Notes under the pieces: model-generated
The model's input: only the letters and a program-made list of their open reading frames with translations
The model's database searches: none
Told to the model about the DNA's origin: nothing
Part shown: in pieces, positions 8,725 through 16,956 of the stretch
Numbering within the stretch: the stretch's first letter is position 1
Layout: every line of letters begins with the position of its first letter
Program-made: the position numbers and the translations under genes
NCBI GenBank assembly: GCA_043758775.1
Contig: JAYVMU010000023.1
Coordinates: 1-43,454 of the forward strand
Direction of reading: 5' to 3'
From: JACMMS01 sp043758775
GTDB lineage: Bacteria; Pseudomonadota; Gammaproteobacteria; Burkholderiales; Methylophilaceae
DNA length: 43,454 nt

Positions 8725-9656
8725 GGTTTTGTCGATGCTTTAGAAGAGTCTGATTGCCAGAAATCGAAGAAATTAAACCAGTTGTAGGGAGCGATACGGC
8801 AATATTTCTCAATTAGAGATGCATAGCGAGTGATTGCAGTTTCTACGGCGGCATCGCGTTGACCTGTGGCAATTGAAGAAAAATCTGCCAGCTCTTCAAA
8901 ATGAATGGCATAACGGTTGCCGCCTAAATAAAGGCCGGTCATGAATACAATTGGCCGACGCAGCAAGGCTGCCATGCGAAACGGCCCGATTGGCAAATGC
9001 GCTTCCTTACCTAATAGTTGTACAGGGTACAGCGGGTCTTTACCTGGCGTACGATCGGCCAGCATGCCTACTGCACCGCCTTCATTCAGGTATTGACGTA
9101 CATGCAACATGGAATCTACGTTGCCTAGGCTGATGATGTCTAAAGTCGCATTAGGATTAATGGCTGCAAGCATCGCATTGATTTTTTTTGCATTATCCTG
9201 ATGCATGACCATCGCAACGCATAAAGCAGTTTTTTCACGACCAAGTGCACGAATCACCTCAAAGCTGCCTAAATGCGCACCCATGAGGAATAAGCCATCG
9301 CCATTGGCAATTAGTTTGTTGATGATGTCTAAGCCATGTACTTCAACATCGAACAAATCAAAGCAGCGGTTAACTAGATAAATACGGTCGTGAATTGTGG
9401 AGGCGAATGTAAAAAAGTGCTGATATAAATCTCGTATACGCACAGGGCGATCTAAAACGAGTGCTAAATAAGCTTTAGAGGCGCGTCGACTAGCCGGCGA
9501 AAACAATAGAAAATAACCCGCAATGAGATGCAGTACCACACGTCCGACACGCCGTCCTAAATATAATGAAATCCAGGACATGATATGCAACATCAGCATG
9601 TTGCTGCGCTCAGCGGTGCGCGCCCAAGAAGCTTGATCAGCTATCTTGTGTGTCAT
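8721..9656 (-). CDS. LpxL/HtrB-like lipid acyltransferase
   Basis: 311 residues with a hydrophobic N-terminal anchor (about 22-55). The catalytic pair of the lauroyl/myristoyl acyltransferase family is seen in GAHLGSFEVIR (H128, E133), followed by a MLADRTPG block. Family members attach acyl chains to lipid A. In aryl-polyene clusters this protein is thought to join the ACP-bound polyene to its lipid or sugar anchor. It overlaps the genes on both sides by four bases. I am sure of the family, less of the substrate. Confidence 0.87.
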   Translation of the reverse strand: MTHKIADQASWARTAERSNMLMLHIMSWISLYLGRRVGRVVLHLIAGYFLLFSPASRRASKAYLALVLDRPVRIRDLYQHFFTFASTIHDRIYLVNRCFDLFDVEVHGLDIINKLIANGDGLFLMGAHLGSFEVIRALGREKTALCVAMVMHQDNAKKINAMLAAINPNATLDIISLGNVDSMLHVRQYLNEGGAVGMLADRTPGKDPLYPVQLLGKEAHLPIGPFRMAALLRRPIVFMTGLYLGGNRYAIHFEELADFSSIATGQRDAAVETAITRYASLIEKYCRIAPYNWFNFFDFWQSDSSKASTKP

Positions 9657-9961
9657 GGTGAAGGCTTTAGCACGACAGAGCCCGTAGCAACTTTGCGTGT
9701 GTCTGTTGAAATATCGAAATGTAGTGTGCCATTTACGGAGGTTTTGTGCTCAATGACTAGTACATCACCAGGTTTGACCGGACTTAAAAATTTAACTGAG
9801 TTAATTTTACAAAACGCCAATGTCATGTCGTTAGCATCGGTAATGGCCTGGAGTGCGACATCCAGCAGCACGACGCCAGGCAAGATAGGCATGTCTGGAA
9901 AATGTCCAGCAAAGGCTGGATGATTTACTGGCACAGTCCAATGCGTGATGTGATGCATCAT
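9653..9961 (-). CDS. FabZ-like hotdog 3-hydroxyacyl-ACP dehydratase
   Basis: 102 residues, a single hotdog domain. HPAFAGHFPDMPILPG (14-29) is the FabZ-type active-site loop with catalytic His20; the usual acidic partner is D34. It should remove water from the growing 3-hydroxyacyl-ACP to add one conjugated double bond per cycle. A second hotdog protein (12023-12526) is encoded in the same operon, the usual two-dehydratase arrangement of aryl-polyene clusters. It overlaps both neighbouring genes by four bases. Confidence 0.87.
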   Translation of the reverse strand: MMHHITHWTVPVNHPAFAGHFPDMPILPGVVLLDVALQAITDANDMTLAFCKINSVKFLSPVKPGDVLVIEHKTSVNGTLHFDISTDTRKVATGSVVLKPSP

Positions 9962-11304
9962 GCGCCTCGCGTATTGCGCATTTGGTTAAATAGGGTTTGC
10001 AGTGCAGCATATGGTAGCTTACCGGTATTGTTCCGTGGTAAAGCGTCTACAAACATGAGCGGGCGCGGTAGGAAAATCGGCTCAATCTGCTCGCGTAAGG
10101 CTTCTAGCAGTTGCGTCTGGCTTACATTAGGAGCAACGACAAACGCTGCTAATCGTGTGGCACGTGTTTGGCTGGTTTCATCTGGCATGTAAAAAACGCC
10201 ATCTAGGACACCAGGAATGGTATTAAGCAGGTGGTTAAGACTAGCCAATGAGTGGCGTTTCCCGGCAATATTAACCATATCGGCCAGACGTCCATGTAGT
10301 AAAAAATGCCGGTCTGTTAAGGGTTCAATGATATCGCTCATGATAGTTTTTGTTGCAATATGACCACCACTGGCATACACGTGGTCAGCTTCAACCGTCA
10401 AAGCGATTTCTGGTAGCAACTGCCATGCTAATGACTGTGCTGGGCGTCTGGTTGCAATTAATCCTGTTTCTGTACAGCCATAAATTTCCATTAATGGCGC
10501 ATTGCAATGTTGCTCAATTTCCAGCGCGAGTGTTTGTGATAAAGGCGCTGTGGCTGATATGACACAGGCTAATTCTGGTATGGTGAGCTCGGCATCTAGC
10601 AGTGCGCGCAGATGTACAGGAGAAGATATAAGCACGCGTGGAGTAGCAGCGTTTGCGAGAGCCTGGCAAATATCGGCAGGATAAAACGGCTGTGTGGTAC
10701 TCAGCGCATGGCCATTCTGCCAGGCCATTAATACCGTGGATTCAAAGCCGTACATGTGCTGAGGTGGTACCGTACCAATCAGGGTGAAATGTTTAGAGCT
10801 GTCTGTCAAGCCTAAGCTTAATGCTTCCGCTTGTACGCTACTTACTAATGCACCCCAACTTTTGTTGTGAGGTAAGGGTGCGCCTGTAGATCCAGAAGTA
10901 AAGACCACAGCCACACACTGGCTGCTAGGAATTTGTGGGATAGCTAACACCGTAGTTGATTCAGCAGGATTAGTTGGATAACGTAACTGTGGCAGGTCGA
11001 CTGAGCATGTATCACTATCGCTTAAACAAAATATATCAGGTGCAAATGCTTTAAGCTGACGGATCATCATTGGCGTAAGCGAGGGTGGCAATATGCTAAT
11101 TTTTCCTGTCACCATTGCCGCGGCGACTCCCACACTAAAATGATAGCGATCGGAACATACATTCAGAATATGACCGCTTGAAGGTAGTAGGGCAGCTAGC
11201 TGTTCAACATCCGCTAAAAACTGATTGCGTGTGATGGCATAATCACCATACCAAGCAATAATGCTGCCTGGGGAGGCGTGCGTTATAAGTGGCAGTGAAG
11301 CCAT
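9958..11304 (-). CDS. AMP-dependent ligase (aryl-starter activating)
   Basis: 448 residues, ANL superfamily but shorter than CoA ligases. Visible motifs are the P-loop VVFTSGSTGAPLPHNKSW (133-150), YGCTETG (275-281) and the C-terminal catalytic lysine in NNTGKLPY (K429). It probably adenylates the aromatic acid starter and loads it on the ACP. In xanthomonadin and aryl-polyene clusters this ligase sits beside the dehydratase and reductase genes, as here. It overlaps the downstream dehydratase gene by four bases and starts two bases after the reductase gene. The specificity for hydroxybenzoate is inferred from the chorismatase in the cluster. Confidence 0.88.
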   Translation of the reverse strand: MASLPLITHASPGSIIAWYGDYAITRNQFLADVEQLAALLPSSGHILNVCSDRYHFSVGVAAAMVTGKISILPPSLTPMMIRQLKAFAPDIFCLSDSDTCSVDLPQLRYPTNPAESTTVLAIPQIPSSQCVAVVFTSGSTGAPLPHNKSWGALVSSVQAEALSLGLTDSSKHFTLIGTVPPQHMYGFESTVLMAWQNGHALSTTQPFYPADICQALANAATPRVLISSPVHLRALLDAELTIPELACVISATAPLSQTLALEIEQHCNAPLMEIYGCTETGLIATRRPAQSLAWQLLPEIALTVEADHVYASGGHIATKTIMSDIIEPLTDRHFLLHGRLADMVNIAGKRHSLASLNHLLNTIPGVLDGVFYMPDETSQTRATRLAAFVVAPNVSQTQLLEALREQIEPIFLPRPLMFVDALPRNNTGKLPYAALQTLFNQMRNTRGA

Positions 11305-11306
11305 GC

Positions 11307-12026
11307 TTAAACAATGCCGCCATTAATCGAGATAATTTGCCCGGTGATGTAAGCTGCTTTGGCTGAAGCTAAAAAGCTAATCAGATCGGCTACTTCTTGT
11401 GGCGTGCCGGTACGCTTCATTGGCACCATACGCGTAATATGTTCGGCGCTGAAAGTATTGCTACTCATGGCGGTTTCTATAATGCCAGGTGCAACGGCGT
11501 TAACCGTAATGCCGCGGCTGGCGACTTCTTGGGCGAGTGATTTGGTGGCGGAATTGATAGCACCTTTGGCGGCCGCATAGTTGACTTGACCACGGTTACC
11601 CGTCAGTGCCGAAATTGATGAGACATTGATGATGCGACCCCAGCGGGTACGTATCATGGGCATCATCAGAGTATGTGTGACGTTGTAAAAACCATTCACA
11701 GAAACATCCATCACGCGTTGCCACTGGTCTAAGCTCATGCCTGGGAATACCGCATCATCATGAATACCCGCATTATTCACTAGTACTTGAATCGGTGTTT
11801 TTTCGGTGAGCAGCGTCAGTGCCTGCACGACGGCAGCATGGTCGGTCACGTCAAATGCTAAAGTCTCGGCACTACCACCATTGGCAATGATTGCGTCTGC
11901 TATGCTATTAGCATTGCTGATATTGCTGTGTGCGTGAATAAGAACGTGGTAGCCATCGGCGGCGAGTTGGCGACAGATCGCAGCGCCAATGCCACCACTA
12001 CCACCGGTGACCAGTGCGTGTTTCAT
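11307..12026 (-). CDS. FabG-like 3-ketoacyl-ACP reductase
   Basis: 239 residues, a short-chain dehydrogenase. The NAD(P)-binding motif is TGGSGGIG (7-14), the structural NNAG is at 84-87, and the catalytic triad is S137, Y150 and K154. The C-terminus ends ITGQIISINGGIV as in FabG. It should reduce the 3-keto group after each condensation by the cluster's own ketosynthase. It overlaps the upstream dehydratase gene by four bases. It is dedicated to the pigment cluster by position; the housekeeping fabG is not in this window. Confidence 0.92.
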   Translation of the reverse strand: MKHALVTGGSGGIGAAICRQLAADGYHVLIHAHSNISNANSIADAIIANGGSAETLAFDVTDHAAVVQALTLLTEKTPIQVLVNNAGIHDDAVFPGMSLDQWQRVMDVSVNGFYNVTHTLMMPMIRTRWGRIINVSSISALTGNRGQVNYAAAKGAINSATKSLAQEVASRGITVNAVAPGIIETAMSSNTFSAEHITRMVPMKRTGTPQEVADLISFLASAKAAYITGQIISINGGIV

Positions 12027-12526
12027 GTGGAAATTCCTAATGGTGTGTCTGCATTGAACATCACGGTGGCGCGTCCATCCAGCAATGTTTCTCCCGTTGC
12101 AAACAGTGTAAATTGATATAGTGAGTTGTTCTCGCTACTCTGAACACAGATGGCTTCTATGTCGAGGTCGGCAGCAATCTCATCAAGGCGCAGTTTATAC
12201 AGTGTTGCACCACGCACGCTGACTAAAAATCCTGTGCGTGGCTGAGAAATAGCTAGCCTTTCACTATCAGGTGCAACTATTGCGCTATCTGCATAAGCAA
12301 GCAAAGCACCATGAACGGCCATTGCCTGTGCCGCATATTCAATACCGCAAGCAGCATTAAGCTGACCGTTTAAACGTAATGGATTATTGGGTAAACGATG
12401 GCTATTGGCATTGCAGCGTATAAGCTTGGTATCCCAGTGCGTCACATGATCGAGCAAGCACATGCTGCCTTGATGCGGTATATGCGCCATTATCCAAGTC
12501 TGATCAAGCTTGATATTATCTAGCAT
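12023..12526 (-). CDS. ApeP-like hotdog dehydratase
   Basis: 167 residues. The N-terminus IPHQGSMCLLDHV (16-28) and the later GIEYAAQAMAVHG fit the COG4706 group of predicted 3-hydroxyacyl-ACP dehydratases found in aryl-polyene clusters. An in-frame TTG or other start further upstream (to 12577) is possible. I chose ATG 12526 because it overlaps the stop of the chain-length-factor gene (TAA at 12516-12518), which fits the coupling seen all through this operon. With the FabZ-like protein at 9653-9961 it probably forms the dehydratase step. Confidence 0.83.
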   Translation of the reverse strand: MLDNIKLDQTWIMAHIPHQGSMCLLDHVTHWDTKLIRCNANSHRLPNNPLRLNGQLNAACGIEYAAQAMAVHGALLAYADSAIVAPDSERLAISQPRTGFLVSVRGATLYKLRLDEIAADLDIEAICVQSSENNSLYQFTLFATGETLLDGRATVMFNADTPLGIST

Positions 12527-13346
12527 AGCTAATATCCACCGCAATTCGTATATGGTCAAAATAATCCAGAACCACACGCTGAGACTGGCTGTGTGCTGGC
12601 TGTTCTTGCCGCATCATTGAGAGTGCTATGAGTAATGGCAGGCTGCGTGCCGCTGGTATAGTCAGTCGCAAAGCATCCAGCTCGGCATTGTCTAGTATAT
12701 GTGCTGCTTCACTGGTCAGGCTTAGCGCAATCTTGGCGAGTGAATGTTGATTGGCTTTTGGCGCTAATACTAAAGATGTACTAAATGCATCAGCAATAGG
12801 GCGCGCCTGGTGTAGTGGCGCAGGATAAGGCGCATCACTGGCAATGAGTAATGTGGTTACATTCTCTGTTACCACTTGGCAGAGGGCCTCCAGCAGGCCT
12901 GCACCAAAGCTCGCATCAAATGCGCATAGCGCAGAAATGGGTGACATTGCGCCAGTCGCTATTCCCCAGTAACCTGTCGCTGCATTGTGTACCGAATTAT
13001 GAAAACGGGTAGGGGATATCAGCCTATCGTCTGAAGCCAGTGCTTGACAGATTTCGTGGCAGTTTTGACCATCGCCACCAGATGATGTATAGACACAAGG
13101 AATAAGGGTGGCGTCCAGTTCGGCAGTCGCAACTGCCTCCAGCCCTGTTGCCAGTGTGAGTCTGACCAGTGTGCCGCTACGACGGCGTTCTGCGGCAGGT
13201 AACGTAGTGGGTAATGGCAGTACCGTAGCTTGTTTTTTATAAGCTTGCTTGCCCATCAGTATGCTTAGACTGCTCGGCCAATCGCTTAAACCTGGTCCAA
13301 GCAAGCCTACGCCATTGATGTAGGCAGTGAGTACTTGCGAGGTCAA
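12516..13346 (-). CDS. ketosynthase-like chain-length factor
   Basis: 276 residues, shorter than a true ketosynthase. It has the SSGGDGQNCHEICQAL and RFHNSVHNAATGYWGI blocks of the KS-like (PF13723) family, but the nucleophilic cysteine position is not recognisable: the equivalent stretch reads ALCAFDASFGAGLLEAL. This is the pattern of chain-length factors that pair with an active ketosynthase. The active partner is the next gene upstream (13343-14569), overlapping by four bases. Together they probably set the polyene length. Why the family is non-catalytic follows from related systems, not from this sequence alone. Confidence 0.82.
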   Translation of the reverse strand: MTSQVLTAYINGVGLLGPGLSDWPSSLSILMGKQAYKKQATVLPLPTTLPAAERRRSGTLVRLTLATGLEAVATAELDATLIPCVYTSSGGDGQNCHEICQALASDDRLISPTRFHNSVHNAATGYWGIATGAMSPISALCAFDASFGAGLLEALCQVVTENVTTLLIASDAPYPAPLHQARPIADAFSTSLVLAPKANQHSLAKIALSLTSEAAHILDNAELDALRLTIPAARSLPLLIALSMMRQEQPAHSQSQRVVLDYFDHIRIAVDISYAR

Positions 13347-14569
13347 TTGGGGCGCCCCAATATTAAGCTGCAGTTAGTTCCGCCAAAACCAAAGGAGTTG
13401 CTCATTACCCGGGAAATTGATTGTGTGCTGTTCTGTAACTGATAATTGACGTGAATCGATGGGTCCAGTTGCGTGGTATTAAGCCCCGCAGGGATTAGGT
13501 CATTTTGTAGTGCCAAGGCGCAAATAATAGCTTCCATACTGCCCGCAGCGCCTAAAGTGTGGCCAGTAGCACCTTTGGTTGAGCTACAAGGTGTAATGCT
13601 GCCAAATACTGCATTGACTGCTTTACCTTCGGCAATATCATTACTTTGGGTTGATGTACCATGCAGGTTAATGTAATCGATATCTTCTGGCTGGAGTTTG
13701 GCCATATCCAGCGCCGCCTGCATCGCCAGACGCGCACCTAAGCCTTCCGGGTGCGGAGATGACATGTGATAGGCATCACTAGACTCACCTATGCCTAATA
13801 GCAAAATTGCATCGTCAGCTAATGCTCCATCCGCTTTCTCTAGCAGTACAAATGCACCCGCTTCACCAATCGAAATTCCGTCACGATTTACATCATATGG
13901 ACGACAAGCTTGTGTAGAGGTCAGGTCGAGCGAATTGAAGCCATATAACGTTGTCAGGCATAAGGAATCCACGCCACCTACGATGGCTGCATCAATTAAT
14001 CCGGCAGCTATCATGCGCCGTGCAGAGGCAAATACCTTGGCGCTGGAAGAGCATGCAGATGAAACTACAACCACTGGACCAGTGATATCAAAATAGCGTC
14101 GGGTAAAGTCGGCCACAGAAAATGTATTGTGGGTAGTGCTGTAATGAAAGTCGGCTGGCAGCGCACCGGTCATGGGGTCTAGTCGTCGATAAGCTAGTTC
14201 GGTTTGTAAAATGCCAGCAGTGCTGGTGCCTATAAACACGCCTATGCGCTGATGGCCATACTTTGCCACCGCCTTACGTACAGCTTGGGCAAAGTCATCT
14301 TGTTCCAGTGCCAGTTGTGCCAGTCGATTATTGCGGCAGTCAAATTCATGTAGATGTGCGGGTAATTGTATATCATCCACATCAGCTACTTCGCCGATGA
14401 AAGTAGCTAGTTCTACCGTTTCAAATGTGCATTTTGCTAGCCCAGAGCGACCATGGCGCAAAGATTCAAGCGTAGAAGCTTTACCACGGCCGATGCAGCT
14501 TGTTGCAGTAAAATGGGAGAGTAACAGGGGCTTCAATGCAATATTCCGTAGTGTATCTGGTGAACTCAA
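13343..14569 (-). CDS. beta-ketoacyl-ACP synthase (pigment ketosynthase)
   Basis: About 400 residues, FabF-like. The catalytic triad is visible: C173 in VVSSACSSSAKVF, H303 in NLHGTSTQSND and H337 in KGATGHTLGAAG. It condenses malonyl-ACP with the growing aryl-polyene chain. The reading frame opens at TTG 14569, where I see no ribosome site; a TTG at 14536 (KPLLLSHF...) with GGA eight bases before it is as likely, and no ATG is available at the N-terminus. It is the first gene of the - strand operon; a TATAAT hexamer lies at 14604-14599. The ACP gene diverges from the same intergenic region. Confidence 0.92.
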   Translation of the reverse strand: MSSPDTLRNIALKPLLLSHFTATSCIGRGKASTLESLRHGRSGLAKCTFETVELATFIGEVADVDDIQLPAHLHEFDCRNNRLAQLALEQDDFAQAVRKAVAKYGHQRIGVFIGTSTAGILQTELAYRRLDPMTGALPADFHYSTTHNTFSVADFTRRYFDITGPVVVVSSACSSSAKVFASARRMIAAGLIDAAIVGGVDSLCLTTLYGFNSLDLTSTQACRPYDVNRDGISIGEAGAFVLLEKADGALADDAILLLGIGESSDAYHMSSPHPEGLGARLAMQAALDMAKLQPEDIDYINLHGTSTQSNDIAEGKAVNAVFGSITPCSSTKGATGHTLGAAGSMEAIICALALQNDLIPAGLNTTQLDPSIHVNYQLQNSTQSISRVMSNSFGFGGTNCSLILGRPN

Positions 14570-14740
14570 TTTAAAGGTTGAATGTTAAATTTGAATGAAT
14601 TATAGCAGAACATTTATGACATCATTTAGCTGATGCAAGTGTATTGTATGCTACTGCTTTATTGTAATTCGTATAGAGAGGTTGTCGAGTGGCTTGCTAG
14701 TTTTTAAGCATATACTGATATACTGAAAATATAAAACTTA
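14570..14740. promoter_or_regulatory. divergent promoter region of the pigment cluster
   Basis: 171 bases between the - strand ketosynthase operon and the + strand ACP gene, rich in A+T. For the - strand a TATAAT lies at 14604-14599, with a poor -35. For the + strand TTGCTA (near 14694) and TATACT (near 14719) are a possible but widely spaced pair. Both operons of the same pathway start here, so joint control is likely. Confidence 0.45.
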
Positions 14741-15037
14741 ATGACGTTACTAATCAGCCATAGCATGATGCCAAACACTACTACAGATTTTTACAATGAA
14801 GTTGCCGAATTAATTATTACCTGTTTAAACCTTGAAGTCACAGCCACCGATATAGGTTTAGATGACCCATTATATGGTGAAGGTCTTGGTTTAGACTCAA
14901 TTGATGTGCTAGAAATAGCCTTGGTTATTTCTAAACGTTACGGCTTGCAGTTACGGGCTGACGGCGATAATAATGAGCATATATTTAAATCGCTACGTAA
15001 TCTGGCTGACTACATAACAGCAAATCGCACCACTTAA
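14741..15037 (+). CDS. acyl carrier protein of the aryl-polyene cluster
   Basis: 98 residues from ATG 14741, or about 90 if ATG 14765 is used; neither has a clear ribosome site. The phosphopantetheine attachment site is GLGLDSIDVLEIAL with Ser53. The surrounding helix pattern is that of a type II ACP. It should hold the hydroxybenzoyl starter and the growing polyene during the ketosynthase, reductase and dehydratase cycles. It is followed after one base by a COG4648 membrane-protein gene, the order known from xanthomonadin-like clusters. Only one ACP is seen here, while many aryl-polyene clusters have two. No phosphopantetheinyl transferase is in the window. Confidence 0.88.
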   Translation: MTLLISHSMMPNTTTDFYNEVAELIITCLNLEVTATDIGLDDPLYGEGLGLDSIDVLEIALVISKRYGLQLRADGDNNEHIFKSLRNLADYITANRTT

Positions 15038-15038
15038 G

Positions 15039-15689
15039 ATGCTGCTTGTCCCCAGACTTAAATGGGCAGGGATGATACTTGTTGTAACTGGCTATGCCGT
15101 CATCGCAAATTACACCAATCAGTCCACCCAGCACGATGTATTAGGCGTTTTGGTGGCAATTGCCCCCATCGTTTTGGCTATTATCTTTTCAATGTGGCAA
15201 TCCCGGCTCTGGGCCTTCTGGCAGCGCGCAGGTCTATGTGCATTAGTCATTATCGGGTGCGTCGTGTTATCACTGATCTGGCCTCAATTAAAACGGCATT
15301 ACGACTGGATTTATTGGCTAGAACATGAAAGTCTGCAATTAATTCTGTTCTTCACTTTCGCCCGTACTCTAACTGGAAAAAGTGTGCCGCTTTGTACACA
15401 ATTTGCGCAAACTATGCATGGAGAGCTTACCTCAGCACATGAGAGATATGCTAGAAAAGCGACTGTAGCATGGGCATTGTTTTTCGGCATCATCATCATG
15501 ATATCAAGTACCTTATTTTTTATGTATCCCATTGGTGTATGGTCAATTTTTGCTAATTTTATTTATTTACCACTGGTGATTTTGATGTTTATAGTGGAGT
15601 TCGTTGTACGAAAACATTTGTTGCCTGATGCTGCAGGCACTAGATTCATGGACGCAATAAATGCCTTCCAAAACAGGGCTAAAAGCTAA
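15039..15689 (+). CDS. COG4648-type membrane protein of the pigment cluster
   Basis: 216 residues with about six membrane helices (for example near 8-23, 33-50, 60-80, 100-110, 142-162 and 168-190). The conserved middle has HESLQLILFFTFARTLTGKS and a charged LTSAHERYARKATVAWALFF stretch. Proteins of this family stand next to the ACP gene in xanthomonadin/aryl-polyene clusters. Their biochemical role is not established. It follows the ACP gene by one base, so the two are surely co-transcribed. Confidence 0.8.
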   Translation: MLLVPRLKWAGMILVVTGYAVIANYTNQSTQHDVLGVLVAIAPIVLAIIFSMWQSRLWAFWQRAGLCALVIIGCVVLSLIWPQLKRHYDWIYWLEHESLQLILFFTFARTLTGKSVPLCTQFAQTMHGELTSAHERYARKATVAWALFFGIIIMISSTLFFMYPIGVWSIFANFIYLPLVILMFIVEFVVRKHLLPDAAGTRFMDAINAFQNRAKS

Positions 15690-16138
15690 CGAAGTTTACT
15701 AACAGTATTGATTTAGCTAATTTTCAAAATCGAACACGCTAAAGTCAAACGTAAATAATATTTAAAATAATTTCATTACTTATTGATTTATATAAGAAAT
15801 TTATATATTTATTAATTTTCTGATATATTGCACAGGTGTTTTCAATTCTGCAAACTATGTCGCCACTTATCCATGCACACAGATGGGTGGTGCAAACTCA
15901 AGACAAAATTCCAACTTTAAGAAGTAACCTGGAAATTTCAGATACAGTTGGTGCGAATAAAGCGGTGGTTGAAGATATAGAGATTGTGTTGAATTACAAA
16001 ATTCGCCAATACTTAATTACGCTATATTTTAATTCCAGCCATTGAGTCGCAAATGATTTAAAGTGGAATACATCATTTTTTGTTAATCACATTCAACAGG
16101 TTTTTAATGCAATTATTAGTATCATTAAGGGGACTATT
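15690..16138. other. 449-bp gene-free, A+T-rich stretch
   Basis: No supported gene. A 69-codon frame starting at GTG 15836 has no ribosome site and no recognisable protein. The end of the stretch holds the promoter of the VIT gene and a Fur-box-like sequence at 16110-16128. Confidence 0.5.
16110..16128. promoter_or_regulatory. possible Fur box before the VIT gene
   Basis: CAATTATTAGTATCATTAA, read on the other strand, matches the 19-bp Fur consensus at about 13 positions. It overlaps the start of the ribosome site of an iron/manganese transporter gene, where a repressor would be effective. The match is moderate and A+T-rich DNA gives such hits by chance. Confidence 0.3.
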
Positions 16139-16837
16139 TTGACATTACATATTCACCGCGAGTTACACAATTCCGACCGAGTCGGCTGGCTTCGTGCCGC
16201 TGTTCTTGGTGCTAATGATGGCACCATATCAGTAGCCAGCCTTCTTGTTGGTGTCGCCGCAGGCGGCCTGACCCATAGCAATATTCTACTCATGGGTGTT
16301 GCCGGCGTCGCAGCTGGTGCCATGTCTATGGCGGCTGGTGAGTATGTATCTGTGCAATCTCAAGCTGATACAGAAAATGCAGATATAGATAAGGAAAAAC
16401 ATGAGTTGCTTCACGAACCAGAGCGTGAACTGGCAGAACTGACAGGCATTTATGTTAGCAGAGGGCTTGATGAACCTTTAGCTAGACTGGTGGCGGAAAA
16501 ACTGACGGCTACGGATGCACTAGGTACACACGCACGAGAAGAACTGGGCATTACCGAGTCCTTTCGTGCGCGCCCAATTCAAGCTGCGGTAGTTTCTGCA
16601 TGTTCGTTTACAGTTGGGGCGGTTATTCCTTTAATAACGGCTTTGATAGCGCCATCCGCTTGGGTTGCTGAAGCTGTAGCAGTGATGGCTATACTTACTT
16701 TAAGTATTCTTGGCGGTACAGCCGCTTATGCCGGCGGCGCTTCTATTGTCAAAGGTGCTTTGCGTGTTACCTTTTGGGGCGCATTAGCTATGGGCATTAC
16801 AGCGCTGGTCGGTAAAGCCTTTGGCACAGCCATTTAA
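16139..16837 (+). CDS. VIT1/CCC1-family Fe/Mn transporter
   Basis: 232 residues. The N-terminal signature is RVGWLRAAVLGANDGTISVASLLVG (split here as WLRAAVLGANDG plus what follows), with GAMSMAAGEYVSVQSQ after the second helix. A cytoplasmic acidic metal-binding region (about 85-130: HELLHEPERELAELTG) and three more helices complete the five-helix plan. Relatives move Fe(II) or Mn(II) out of the cytosol, usually against protons. The start is TTG 16139: AAGGGGA lies six bases ahead, no upstream ATG exists, and the first ATG inside would cut the family signature. It heads a block of membrane-protein genes and may be iron-regulated. Confidence 0.92.
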   Translation: MTLHIHRELHNSDRVGWLRAAVLGANDGTISVASLLVGVAAGGLTHSNILLMGVAGVAAGAMSMAAGEYVSVQSQADTENADIDKEKHELLHEPERELAELTGIYVSRGLDEPLARLVAEKLTATDALGTHAREELGITESFRARPIQAAVVSACSFTVGAVIPLITALIAPSAWVAEAVAVMAILTLSILGGTAAYAGGASIVKGALRVTFWGALAMGITALVGKAFGTAI

Positions 16838-16881
16838 TTCTACTCGCTTCTAGTTAAGTTGTATTATTTGACTGTCACTTG

Positions 16882-16913
16882 CTAATTCTCAGCTAATTCT
16901 TAATTGCTATCTT
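16882..16913 (+). promoter_or_regulatory. CTAATT direct repeat plus -10 (response-regulator box)
   Basis: CTAATT (16882-16887), five bases, CTAATT (16893-16898), nine bases, TATCTT (16908-16913). The same three elements with exactly the same spacing stand before the PepSY gene (21117-21148). An 11-bp-phased direct repeat in the -35 position is how OmpR/PmrA/QseB-type regulators bind. The gene for such a regulator lies between the two sites (19089-19751). Confidence 0.75.
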
Positions 16914-16956
16914 GTGCCTTAAGTAAATACTCATATAACTTTAAGGGATGATTAGT

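Noticed and set aside
15716..15724. A third CTAATT box near the end of the pigment cluster
   Set aside because: Only one CTAATT is present, without the partner 11 bases away.
15836..16045. 69-codon + strand frame starting with GTG
   Set aside because: No ribosome site, A+T-rich noncoding surroundings and no recognisable protein pattern.
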